From: Kiritimatiellaeota bacterium B1221
Lineage (GTDB): Bacteria > Verrucomicrobiota > Kiritimatiellia > SS1-B-03-39 > UBA6053
DNA length: 53,567 nucleotides
Direction: 5' to 3'
Assembly: GCA_029269125.1 (NCBI GenBank)
Contig: JARHXX010000026.1
Span: 1-53,567, forward strand
The notes below the pieces were generated by a model. It saw nothing but the letters and a program-made list of their open reading frames with translations, was not told where the DNA came from and ran no database searches. A program made the translations under genes and the position numbers. Shown piece after piece: positions 44,954 through 53,231 of the stretch; positions within the stretch are counted from its first letter, which is position 1; every line of letters starts with the position of its first letter.

Positions 44954-46939
44954 TCATTTTAAATTTGCGTCCATAAATTGAATTTCGCCCCGTTCAGGAA
45001 GAAGGGACACATATGCGGGATAAGCTCTGAACCCGCTTCGGTCGTCTTGGGTGCGCGTTCGAAGCAGCACCCGGTTCATCCCTTTGCTGACCTTGAACTC
45101 CCGCGTATTTTCCACTTCTTCACCATTCAGAAAGACTGCAATCAGGGGAAGGCCACTGTCCAACGAAATAAGCGAGTCCTCACTCACCAAAAAATCCACC
45201 ATCATCAAAAAGTCCCGGTCCTTATTCACGGTGGAAGACATCCGCCGTCCCCAAAGCTTATGATTCCGGAAAAGGGGAACCCGGTTACCCGCGACGCGGT
45301 AACGTTGCATTTCATCCGCACAAAACCACTGCATCCAGGGCTCTTCCCCTGAATCTTTGCGTTCGGACCCCGGGGTTGTGGATGCAATCAACCGCGGAGG
45401 AAGTGAAAAATCCTTGTCCAAAGGCCCCATCATCCAGACCGCATTGCGAACCGAACCCTGTTGCGGCTGCGATACAGGCAGACGGGTTGTGGCGTAATAT
45501 CGGGAAAGTTTTGAATTCTGCCTGACATTACATTCCACGGCAAAATAAGCTCTCCCATCCGAAAAATATCCATCCTCCCGAACTTCTCCAATATTCCGGA
45601 TGAACATCATCTCCTCCCCGGGAGGGAGGACAGGAAAATACTGTGCCCGAATATTGTCTCTGACCAGCGGGGGCAGCCGCCAGACCAGCCGTCCATCCTC
45701 CAGTGGCTGCGCAGTATTATTCTTTATTCTGTAAATGAGCTCCCCTTTCCCGGTATCACAGTAAAGATGCACCGCTACCGCTTCAGGGCTCTCACCCGGC
45801 TTCATACTGTTCTGCGGATTTTCCACATGCTGAATCCGAGATGGCAGAGGGAGCCCTGAAGGTCCGTCTAAAGTTAAATAGCGATACCCCTGTGCATTTT
45901 TCTGCTTTTTGAATTTCCCCTCAAAATCTTTAACTTCTTTGAAACCCGAATCCCCAAAATCCAATGTAAGCGGTATCACCGCCCCCAAAACCTCCGGCAC
46001 CGGACGGGTAATCCGGAACGTTGCGGCCGCTTCCTGAACGGCAATTTTCTCTATCCGGGTTTCTCTTCGCTGCTTTTCATAAGCGGCATACGCCGTCAAC
46101 GTGCAGTACCACCAGTTTTCCCGCCCCGCATAGCTTTGAAACACCTCCCTGATTTTTTCCCATCCCTCATCGCGGTAAGAGACGTGAATCCCCAGGTACA
46201 AACAACGGGATCCATGTCTGGAAGCTTCAGAACTCTCCAGAACCTTGCGTAGCTGTTCCCGGTATCTTTCCAAATCCACGTGCCGGTCCCCCGGCCGGGT
46301 CTGAATCGAATGTGAAACCGCACCCTCAGGAAGAAAAAGATTGTTCTGCACAAATCCCTGATAGGTGGAATGCAAATAACCCGCCGCCAAAAATGAGGAA
46401 GTGATGGCCTCCAGTGCACGGGGATCTTCATCCGATTTGTAGCGGCCAAACGGAAAAGCAAAGGTCGTCACCGGTTTTCCCGATTGCACTTCTTTTTCGA
46501 TACGGTTATGCAAAAACTCATAAAAGATCTCGTGCGCCGCCAGGGTGGGCAGAAGATCATGGGTTTCACTGTGTCCGCCGATATCACTGCCCGTGGACAC
46601 CAATTTCTGAACGTAGTCCCTCCCGATATAGTTCTTTTTGGTTCCGGTCCCATTCAGAAAAAAGGTACCCGGCCAACCGAGGGCGGCCATCAATTCAGCC
46701 ATCCGGGTATTTTCAATCCGGTTATCATCCCAGCGGGCGGACATCGCCCACTGCTTTCCATCCGGTAAACGGGTGAGGACAGGAGAAACCGTTTCCGCAT
46801 CACGCTTTGTGTGAAACTCCACGGTCAGCGTTTGGGTAAACACGCCTGATTCCACATCAGCCTGCCGGGTGTCAGAAAAGACCCCTGTGCCTCCAACGGC
46901 GCAAACCAGCACCCAGAACCCTCGCAAAAATGCTCTCAT
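44954..46939 (-). CDS. Secreted polysaccharide deacetylase (CE4-like), large
   Basis: A 661-residue exported protein (signal peptide residues 1-22). The NodB/CE4 domain occupies about residues 60-260: Asp71-Asp72 in RWDDNRI, the metal-binding HSETH at 123-127 and FAFPFGRY near 160. CE4 enzymes remove N- or O-acetyl groups from chitin, peptidoglycan or xylan; next to a xylanase, acetyl-xylan is the likely substrate (inference). The second half (270-661) is beta-rich with two sandwich-like parts and no recognised motif. The start codon shares one base with the pseudopilin-like stop (TAATG), and the stop overlaps an upstream start of the GH10 gene. Confidence 0.85.
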   Translation of the reverse strand: MRAFLRGFWVLVCAVGGTGVFSDTRQADVESGVFTQTLTVEFHTKRDAETVSPVLTRLPDGKQWAMSARWDDNRIENTRMAELMAALGWPGTFFLNGTGTKKNYIGRDYVQKLVSTGSDIGGHSETHDLLPTLAAHEIFYEFLHNRIEKEVQSGKPVTTFAFPFGRYKSDEDPRALEAITSSFLAAGYLHSTYQGFVQNNLFLPEGAVSHSIQTRPGDRHVDLERYREQLRKVLESSEASRHGSRCLYLGIHVSYRDEGWEKIREVFQSYAGRENWWYCTLTAYAAYEKQRRETRIEKIAVQEAAATFRITRPVPEVLGAVIPLTLDFGDSGFKEVKDFEGKFKKQKNAQGYRYLTLDGPSGLPLPSRIQHVENPQNSMKPGESPEAVAVHLYCDTGKGELIYRIKNNTAQPLEDGRLVWRLPPLVRDNIRAQYFPVLPPGEEMMFIRNIGEVREDGYFSDGRAYFAVECNVRQNSKLSRYYATTRLPVSQPQQGSVRNAVWMMGPLDKDFSLPPRLIASTTPGSERKDSGEEPWMQWFCADEMQRYRVAGNRVPLFRNHKLWGRRMSSTVNKDRDFLMMVDFLVSEDSLISLDSGLPLIAVFLNGEEVENTREFKVSKGMNRVLLRTRTQDDRSGFRAYPAYVSLLPERGEIQFMDANLK

Positions 46940-47751
46940 TATTGATCCAGCCGCCAGTAAATATCTGGATACTTCTGTGTAAGTTGAGAAGGGTTCGAAG
47001 CGGTCATCATCGACTCCTCCCCCGGCATCGGAAGACTGTCGCGGCGCACACTGGCGACATGCCCATCAAAAAAAACCAGGTTCGTGGTGGTATTTTTATT
47101 ATGCCGCGCCTGAATACGTGCCAGACTTGCAGCTGCATTGAAGGCCACCCCGTCAAATGCGAAAACCAGTTTGGAGGGATTCCGGATAGAACTCAGATCC
47201 GCAACCCAGTCATCATCGGGATTCGTATCGTCCGGAACCTTATGAAGGGGAAACCGGTGATGCGGATCCCAGGTGCGTCCATTCACCCCATACCAAACAT
47301 GTGCAGGATGGTCATAATAGGGGGATCCCCAGTACATGGGCCGCCTGCCGTTGGGGTCAGACAGATTGTCTCCCGTTATCGAACCCGCTACTTTGTCTGT
47401 AAGCCCGCTGGGGCAGTACAAAGGACTTTTGGTGAAAAACGGAGGCTTGTTGGTTATCGATTCTGGAGGAGAGGGCAAATACCCCCCCTTCTGCAACAGG
47501 GTGGGCCACCCTTCATCGACCCCTCCGCCTCCCTTGATCCACAACGGCATGATTTTACCTTTATTCGCCGTACTGTAAGCAAACATCGCGGTCCCGAGTT
47601 GACGCATATTCGACAAACATTTGACATTCTTGGAGCGCTCTAAAGCACCACTCACCGCAGGAAAAATCAAACTGGCCAGCAATGCAATAATAGCGATCAC
47701 CACCAGCATCTCAATCAGCGTAAACCCCCGGCAGTCGCGCCGGATGCGCAT
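46939..47751 (-). CDS. Type II pseudopilin-like protein with DG-containing C-terminal domain
   Basis: A 270-residue protein. ATG at 47751 is chosen because it opens with the class III signal MRIRRDCRGFTLIEMLVVI, prepilin peptidase cleaving before FTLIE; the longer frame back to 47898 overlaps the previous gene. The hydrophobic helix covers residues 10-32. The C-terminal region contains TTNLVFFDGHVASVRRDSLP, a motif found in the large Verrucomicrobia/Planctomycetes/Lentisphaerae pseudopilin-like families. Such proteins are presumed surface or secretion-associated; what this one binds is unknown. It lies inside the xylan operon, between the LamG/PEP-CTERM gene (46 bases upstream) and the deacetylase gene. 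Confidence 0.88.
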   Translation of the reverse strand: MRIRRDCRGFTLIEMLVVIAIIALLASLIFPAVSGALERSKNVKCLSNMRQLGTAMFAYSTANKGKIMPLWIKGGGGVDEGWPTLLQKGGYLPSPPESITNKPPFFTKSPLYCPSGLTDKVAGSITGDNLSDPNGRRPMYWGSPYYDHPAHVWYGVNGRTWDPHHRFPLHKVPDDTNPDDDWVADLSSIRNPSKLVFAFDGVAFNAAASLARIQARHNKNTTTNLVFFDGHVASVRRDSLPMPGEESMMTASNPSQLTQKYPDIYWRLDQ

Positions 47752-47797
47752 CAGTCCTGATGGTCGCGGATTTTGATAAAAAACTGAATTTTTCACG

Positions 47798-48715
47798 TTA
47801 TCGGCATTTGCGGAGACCGAAAAGAAGCACCAGGAAACCCAGCCCCAATAAAGTGACGCTTCCAGGTTCGGGAATCGCGGACACTTGCAGGAAGTCATCG
47901 GTGTCTAAAACACTGTCGGAAAGACGCACCTCATCCAAGAACCAGTCAAAATTTGAATTTGAGGCACTACTGACACCAAAACGGAGATCGTCCGCGGAAT
48001 TGGTAAGAAACTTGCCTGTGGCGGAGGTTCCACCTACACTCGCGTAGTCCACAAATAATTCTATCTCGGTGGTGTTTGATCCTGAGCTGTACTCTACCAC
48101 ATAAGCGAGATGGTGCCACTGTCCATCCTCAAAATTACTGCTGTAGTCAGTATGAGAGGCCACATCTCCAGTAGCCTCGGAGGTGTCTAAACGAAACCCG
48201 AGGACGGTGCTGCCCGAGCCGGTAGCTCCAATGGTCGCGTAATTACGTTCGTCACCATCAAGGTTAAATATTCGATTTGTGGTTGAGGCTGCCCAGTCCA
48301 CCGCTCCGCCGTTGTCTTCAACCTTCACAAACATTTCCAGCGTCCATGTCCCGTCAAGCACGGACATATCTCCCACCAAAATCTGGCTGTCATCCGAACT
48401 TACACTCGCCGGTGAATGCATGGATCCTGCATTTGCGCTGTAACTACCAGCGACCGGATCATAGATATACGCATTCGCCACCTCGCTGCCGTACTTCACA
48501 TTCACCTCATTGCTTGACCATTGTCCACCATTCATAGACGGACTGTTAACTTCGCTGGTCGCGGTCACAATGTCATTGCCTGCCACTCCGCCCTCGAAGC
48601 GCCAGTACCCAATGGTGGCCGCCTGGACTGAACCGATTCCGAAAAGCAACAGCAGTCCAAAAGACCGAATCCCCGGTTTGTTGCGCATTTTCATTTGATT
48701 GATCATAGTCTTCAT
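47798..48715 (-). CDS. LamG-domain PEP-CTERM surface protein
   Basis: A 305-residue exported protein. ATG at 48715 has GGAG at 6 bases and leads into a signal peptide (hydrophobic core FGLLLLFGIGSVQA); ATG at 48748, 3 bases after the lacI stop, would add eleven charged residues. Residues 30-270 form a LamG/concanavalin-like sandwich (TLEMFVKVEDNGGAVDWAA, WHHLAYVVEYSSGSNTTEIEL, FDWFLDEVRLSD). The tail is IPEPGSVTLLGLGFLVLLFG and RKCR, a PEP-CTERM signal. LamG domains often bind carbohydrate, so it may hold polysaccharide or enzymes at the cell surface (inference). Second gene of the LacI-headed operon. Confidence 0.85.
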   Translation of the reverse strand: MKTMINQMKMRNKPGIRSFGLLLLFGIGSVQAATIGYWRFEGGVAGNDIVTATSEVNSPSMNGGQWSSNEVNVKYGSEVANAYIYDPVAGSYSANAGSMHSPASVSSDDSQILVGDMSVLDGTWTLEMFVKVEDNGGAVDWAASTTNRIFNLDGDERNYATIGATGSGSTVLGFRLDTSEATGDVASHTDYSSNFEDGQWHHLAYVVEYSSGSNTTEIELFVDYASVGGTSATGKFLTNSADDLRFGVSSASNSNFDWFLDEVRLSDSVLDTDDFLQVSAIPEPGSVTLLGLGFLVLLFGLRKCR

Positions 48716-48751
48716 TTGTTTCTCCATTTTGGATTTTAATTTCATCATTTT

Positions 48752-49786
48752 TCAAAGTTTAGAAGGGTCCCGCAGCGTTTTTCCGGGAACGCTTTCGTTG
48801 CGCAGAATGCGGGAGGGAGTGCTTCCTTCGGAATTTTCAATGCTTTCCCGCAGCATCTCCGCCGCCTGTTGCCCCATGGCGTAACGGTCAAATGACACCC
48901 GGCTGAGCCCGGGCCATAAGCGCTGGATCTCCTGCGAATCATCACAGCATACCAACCCGAAATCCCGGGGAGCGATCAGGTTGCGTTCACTCAGCGTATG
49001 CGCAAAATATTGTGCATGATAAACGGTTTCCGTCACCACCGCCGTTTCCGGCGACAACAGATGCCAAAGATCTTCCCAAGGCGCATGATGTTCCGCATCC
49101 GGCTTGAGCTGCAAACGTTCAACTTCCAATCCCGCCTTTTTCGCCACCGATTCGGCTCCTATCCACCGACGGGTATGGCTGTAATGCGAATGATCAGGAT
49201 TGTCCGGATACCCCAACCAAAGAATATGTTTATATCCGGAGGCAAGCAAATCGGTTACCGCGGCTTTTCCTGCCGCCTCTTCGTCCCGTTGAATGCAATT
49301 GTGATCCTGCCAAACATTGGTGTCCAGCCACAAAATTCGTGGCACCAGACTTTGGAATTCCTCTATCATCCATTCCGGATGATGCCCCATCACCACCAAA
49401 CCTTCTAAAACTTTTTCACTGAAAAGCTTCGTTCTGGACGCCACATCCTTCCGGGTCAAATCATCCAGCCGCACAACCGAAACAATGTACCCGGCTTCCT
49501 GAAATCCCGCATTTACTCCTAATAAACTGTCAAAAGCATTGGGATGCGTATGAATAACTGTGGAACGATGCGGAAGCACCGCCCCAATTTGATAGGTCCG
49601 CTGCGCCCGAATCGCCCGTGCGGCGGCATTGGGTCTGTAGCCCCTCTCTAAAGCATACGCCTTGATCTTTTCCGCACGCTCTGCCGTCTTCTTGTAAGTC
49701 CCTTTGTAGCGGTCATTCAACACATAACTCACCGTACTCGGCGCGACTCCGAGTTCTTCAGCTATTTTTTTAATTGTAATCGTCAT
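48752..49786 (-). CDS. LacI-family regulator of the xylan operon
   Basis: A 344-residue regulator. Helix-turn-helix: IKKIAEELGVAPSTVSYVLNDR (residues about 4-25, in two helices). Hinge: NAAARAIRAQR (about 55-66), with Ile at the position where LacI proteins usually have Leu. The sugar-sensor domain runs from about 70 to 335 (VLPHRSTVIHTHPNAFDSLLGVN, LVCCDDSQEIQRLWPGLSRVSFD). It is first in the minus-strand operon lacI, LamG/PEP-CTERM, pseudopilin-like, deacetylase, GH10, and divergent from the GH37-like gene; the perfect palindrome at 49801-49820 between them is its likely operator. Ligand presumably a xylo-oligosaccharide (inference). Confidence 0.93.
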   Translation of the reverse strand: MTITIKKIAEELGVAPSTVSYVLNDRYKGTYKKTAERAEKIKAYALERGYRPNAAARAIRAQRTYQIGAVLPHRSTVIHTHPNAFDSLLGVNAGFQEAGYIVSVVRLDDLTRKDVASRTKLFSEKVLEGLVVMGHHPEWMIEEFQSLVPRILWLDTNVWQDHNCIQRDEEAAGKAAVTDLLASGYKHILWLGYPDNPDHSHYSHTRRWIGAESVAKKAGLEVERLQLKPDAEHHAPWEDLWHLLSPETAVVTETVYHAQYFAHTLSERNLIAPRDFGLVCCDDSQEIQRLWPGLSRVSFDRYAMGQQAAEMLRESIENSEGSTPSRILRNESVPGKTLRDPSKL

Positions 49787-49800
49787 GAATTTTCTTATGA

Positions 49801-49820
49801 ATTTCGAATCGATTCGAAAT
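49801..49820. promoter_or_regulatory. Perfect 20-bp palindromic LacI operator
   Basis: ATTTCGAATCGATTCGAAAT is a perfect palindrome with the central CG typical of LacI-family sites. It lies 14 bases upstream of the lacI start and 41 bases upstream of the GH37-like start, so one bound regulator could control both directions. Confidence 0.85.
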
Positions 49821-49861
49821 ATAAAATACTGAACCCTTGACTGTCAACAACAAATTTTTCC

Positions 49862-51151
49862 ATGACAAAAAACCTGCCCAACAATCCCTGCGTATTTACG
49901 GATCCTGTCGCCCGGTATATTCACGAAAATTTTGACCGCAGTATTTATTTTGACGAACCCGGTTCAGGATACGAAGGCATCGATCTCCCCTACCCCTACA
50001 GCTCTCCCTGCATCAAAGGAGAAGGTAAATTCAGCTTTTTCTTTTATTGGGATACGCACTTCACAAACCTGGGTCTGTTGCGGACAAACCGGGCCGACAC
50101 TGCCAAAAACAACATCCGGAATATGCTGTGGCTCATTGACCGCTACGGTTATATGCCCAACCACATCGGTCTCGATAACCGCTCCCAGCCCCCTTACCTC
50201 TGCCGCATGGTGAAAGACTATTTCACCTTCATGGGAGGCCCCGCCGCCGATCCCGACTTTTTCCGTCAATGCGCCGAAGGCCTGCGCAAAGAATACCACT
50301 TCTGGCGCACCGCCCGAAGCACCCCCGCCGGCCTTTGCCGGTTCGCCAGTCACCACGTCGAAGAAGGCTTCGAATACTTTTACAACACCTCACTGGTGAG
50401 ACGCTTGAGGATATCCCCTGATATACCCAGAGAAGACAAAATCCAAATTGGACAGCATTATCTGGCAGAAGCCGAATCCGGCAGCGATTTCACCCCCCGC
50501 TTCGATAAACGTTGTCTGGATTTTTGTGCGGTTGAACTCAATGCCCTCCTTTACGAATATGAAACCACTCTCGCGGAGTGGGCCCCTCAACTGAATTGGG
50601 ATCAGGATCTCTTCGCGTCCTGGGCCAAAGAAAGAAAAGCGCGGATGCACCGCTTCATGTGGAATGAGGAACGGGGACTGTTTTTCGACTATGACTTTGT
50701 GAATCATAAACAGTCACTCACCCCCGCCCAATCCGGGTACCAAACAATGTTCTCCGGGGCCGCCACCCCTGAACAAGCCCAACGCATGGTGGAGAACCTG
50801 CCTCTTTTTGAACGGGAATACGGCATGGCATATACCCCCGAACTCCCGGACTGCCGAAGCTACCAGTGGGCATTTCCCAACATCTGGCCCCCCATGGTAT
50901 CAGTCATGGTCGAAGGCCTCATACGCTACGGATACGAATCACATGCCCGCCGGCTGGCAGAAAAATATGTCGCCACCACCCGGAGTTTATACAAAAAAAC
51001 CGGGCAGCTCTGGGAGAAAATTGACGCGGAAACCGGTGAGGTGGCAGGGGGAGAATACGAAGCCGCACCTATGATCGGGTGGTCAGCAGGCGTGTACCTT
51101 CAATGTCTGGAACTCATAGAAACCAGCACCACCGCTACCGACACGCTGTAA
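49862..51151 (+). CDS. Cytoplasmic GH37-like (trehalase-type) glycosidase
   Basis: A 429-residue (alpha/alpha)6-barrel enzyme of GH37 type without a signal peptide. Trehalase motifs: FSFFFYWDTHF near residue 57, NRSQPP at 106-111, ESGSDF at 205-210 (Asp209, equivalent to the catalytic acid in the trehalase ESGWD motif), and WEKID with Glu385 followed by GGEYEAAPMIGWSAG, equivalent to the EKYD base and GFGWTNG end. At 429 residues it is shorter than typical trehalases (about 500-560), with variant residues at conserved positions (ESGSD for ESGWD), so it may act on another alpha-linked disaccharide. Divergent from lacI under the shared palindrome; overlaps the 3' end of cmoB by 17 bases. Confidence 0.85.
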   Translation: MTKNLPNNPCVFTDPVARYIHENFDRSIYFDEPGSGYEGIDLPYPYSSPCIKGEGKFSFFFYWDTHFTNLGLLRTNRADTAKNNIRNMLWLIDRYGYMPNHIGLDNRSQPPYLCRMVKDYFTFMGGPAADPDFFRQCAEGLRKEYHFWRTARSTPAGLCRFASHHVEEGFEYFYNTSLVRRLRISPDIPREDKIQIGQHYLAEAESGSDFTPRFDKRCLDFCAVELNALLYEYETTLAEWAPQLNWDQDLFASWAKERKARMHRFMWNEERGLFFDYDFVNHKQSLTPAQSGYQTMFSGAATPEQAQRMVENLPLFEREYGMAYTPELPDCRSYQWAFPNIWPPMVSVMVEGLIRYGYESHARRLAEKYVATTRSLYKKTGQLWEKIDAETGEVAGGEYEAAPMIGWSAGVYLQCLELIETSTTATDTL

Positions 51152-52088
51152 ATATACTCCGCTGCGGGGCCGGATGCCCTTCCACGGTTTTACTGAAATC
51201 CTCCGGATCCAAATAATTGGACAAAGAATAAAAGGTCATCCACTCGGTGGCCCGCTGTTCTTCAAAAGTGGTGACCGATGTATCCACATGCGTCACCTTT
51301 TTCAGTCCGGCTTCGTCGAGCCATTTGGAAAGCGTGGAGACGGTGGGCAGGGCATAAATATTCCGCATCTGGGCATAGCGACCTTCGGGGTAAAACAGCG
51401 GACCGTATTCATCGGGAACCGTCAACGTTTCCAGCACCACCTGACCTCCCGGGCGCAGGGCTTGCTTCAGCAGATTCAAATGCGCCTGATGTTCCCTGCA
51501 GTGCGAAAGCACCCCCATGGAAAAGACGGTATCAAAATTCAGTCCAGGCTCAATGGCCTCCGCCCCCAGGGGCAGCACCCGCACCGCCTGATCCGGAATC
51601 CGTTTCCACACCGCCATAAACTGCATCACGTAGAGTAAAAACGGATCCAGCCCCACCACCTGCGCCGCCCCCGCTCCCCGCATGCGCCAACAGTGATACC
51701 CATTTCCACACCCCACATCCAAACAGCTCCGCCCCGCCAAAGGATCCAACGCCTCTTTCAGGCGGTCCCATTTAAAATCCGACCGCCATTCGGTATCAAT
51801 CTCCATATCCCCAAATCGAAATGGCCCCTTGCGCCAGGGATGAAAATGCCGCCAGATCTTCTCGTCCTGCACATCCGCCGCCCCGTCCCACACCACCGTC
51901 TGATCCATCCGCGGCGTGGTTTCCGGCGTGACGATAGCAGCCAGCGCCTCCCGCCACATCGGCAAATGACCATTTTTCTTGGCATCAAACACCGCCTCCA
52001 TTTCCGAACGTCGGGAATGCACCCACTCCCGGATTCCGGGATTCGGAAAATCATTAAAGCTGGCCATCAATAATTCGGTTTCGGTCAT
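51135..52088 (-). CDS. cmoB: tRNA U34 carboxymethyltransferase
   Basis: A 317-residue enzyme that uses carboxy-SAM to make 5-carboxymethoxyuridine at the wobble base of tRNAs, widening codon reading. It closely matches the CmoB pattern: WRKGPFRFGDMEIDTEWRSDFKWDRL near residue 85, the SAM loop LDVGCGNGYHCWRMRGAG near 123, VFSMGVLSHCREHQAHL near 190 and EEQRATEWMTF near 280. ATG at 52088 is chosen because AAGGA lies 7 bases upstream; an in-frame codon at 52112 would add eight residues. CmoA, which makes carboxy-SAM, is not in the window. Known mainly from Proteobacteria, so transfer is possible. Confidence 0.93.
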   Translation of the reverse strand: MTETELLMASFNDFPNPGIREWVHSRRSEMEAVFDAKKNGHLPMWREALAAIVTPETTPRMDQTVVWDGAADVQDEKIWRHFHPWRKGPFRFGDMEIDTEWRSDFKWDRLKEALDPLAGRSCLDVGCGNGYHCWRMRGAGAAQVVGLDPFLLYVMQFMAVWKRIPDQAVRVLPLGAEAIEPGLNFDTVFSMGVLSHCREHQAHLNLLKQALRPGGQVVLETLTVPDEYGPLFYPEGRYAQMRNIYALPTVSTLSKWLDEAGLKKVTHVDTSVTTFEEQRATEWMTFYSLSNYLDPEDFSKTVEGHPAPQRSIFTACR

Positions 52089-52203
52089 AAAGAGATCCTT
52101 AACTTTCCCCAATCAGGATGACACGCGCAAATCATCATAAAATCACTCAAAACGCCCCCCCATTCTTCTCGCCTTTACCCTCCCTTTTCTTAAGACTTCC
52201 CTC

Positions 52204-52791
52204 ATGAACACCCTCTGTCACCTTTGCCTCGCCCTCGACGATCCCGAAATAATGCTGGGTCAATTTCTGGGCGATTTCGCCCGGGGAGAGATCGATGCCC
52301 TGCCTTACCCCGAAACAGTACGCCGGGGAATCAAAGCCCACCGACGGGTGGATGCGGCGGGTGAGAACCATCCCGCCCTGAAGTCTGTCAAACGCCTGCT
52401 TCCCGAAAAAGAAAAACGCTTCGGCGGGGTTCTCTTTGATTTGTATGGTGATTATCTTCTGCACCGCAACTGGGATCAACTGATGGACCGTTCCTGGTCA
52501 GAGACGGTCATCCTGATCGAACGGTTTTTTGCCTCGCCCCCTCTGCCCTTACCCGCTGAGGCGGCCCGGTATGCGGGGTACCTGCTGGAATACCGTATAC
52601 TCCAAGCCTACGAACAGGCGGAGCAGCTTCCGGACATTTTCGACCGGGTCGGCCGACGCTTCCGCAAACCGGTCCCCCTGGCCGCCATGTTGAAACAGCT
52701 CAGACGACATGAAGATCTGTTCCTGACCGAGTTTCCCGACTACTTCAAAGACATGAAAGCCGCTTCTGATGAAATTTGTTTTCCAGAATAA
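52204..52791 (+). CDS. acpH: Acyl carrier protein phosphodiesterase-like protein
   Basis: A 195-residue helical hydrolase of the DUF479/AcpH family, which removes the phosphopantetheine arm from acyl carrier protein. The N-terminal signature MNTLCHLCLALDDPEIMLGQFLGDF (in two parts) contains the conserved His and Asp; GIKAHRRVDAAGENHPALK near residue 45 holds His-Arg and the second acidic site, and FDLYGDYLLHRNW near 80 the Asp/His pair that completes a metal site of the HD type. Divergent from cmoB, 115 bases apart. Promiscuous phosphodiesterase activity on other substrates is possible. Confidence 0.85.
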   Translation: MNTLCHLCLALDDPEIMLGQFLGDFARGEIDALPYPETVRRGIKAHRRVDAAGENHPALKSVKRLLPEKEKRFGGVLFDLYGDYLLHRNWDQLMDRSWSETVILIERFFASPPLPLPAEAARYAGYLLEYRILQAYEQAEQLPDIFDRVGRRFRKPVPLAAMLKQLRRHEDLFLTEFPDYFKDMKAASDEICFPE

Positions 52792-53231
52792 ACATCTGAG
52801 ATGAAGCATTCCCCAAAAACCATGACCCTTACTGAACGCTCCCGCTCATTTATCGCCGGCGCAGTTGTAGGCGCTGCCGGAGGACGGCTCAATTTCTGGA
52901 TACAATCTTCTCCGGTTCACTGAGGGATTGTCGGGGGGCCGGCGTTTTAGGAATTCTTGCGGCTCTCCCTGGCGGAAAATTTTGGAGCCTCATTTTCAGC
53001 CTGTGACCCTAAAACGGGCCGAGGCACCCGAAGACTCAATTCCTATGGACCTTGGCATGGTTTACACATGCCATTTTCTATGGGGAGCTGCTAAGAAATG
53101 TTATTTTTACTACAACATGCGGTTTCTTATTCCGCGAATTCCGTGTGTTCCGTGGTTAAAATTCTTTTTCTATTATCAGCCAACGCCTACCCGCACCGAC
53201 ATGTTCGGTGGCGGGAATAGTTAGAGGTCAT
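52792..53231. other. Intergenic region between acpH and higA
   Basis: 440 bases. Apart from the doubtful small frame at 52801-52923, no gene is seen. At 53130-53156 TTCCGCGAA, TTCCGTGTG and TTCCGTGGT follow one another at an exact 9-base period. A 98-codon plus-strand frame at 52928-53224 lacks coding character and runs through this repeat. Confidence 0.5.
52801..52923 (+). CDS. Possible 40-residue small protein
   Basis: A frame from ATG to TGA, 9 bases after acpH, below the length usually called. The product MKHSPKTMTLTERSRSFIAG continues with a short Ala/Gly/Val-rich stretch (about residues 18-30) that could sit in or near a membrane, then ends abruptly. No ribosome binding site and no known relative; it could also be the leftover start of a longer, decayed gene. 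Confidence 0.25.
   Translation: MKHSPKTMTLTERSRSFIAGAVVGAAGGRLNFWIQSSPVH

Noticed and set aside
52928..53224. 98-codon plus-strand frame upstream of higA
   Set aside because: Composition is not coding-like and it reads through the 9-base-period repeat.
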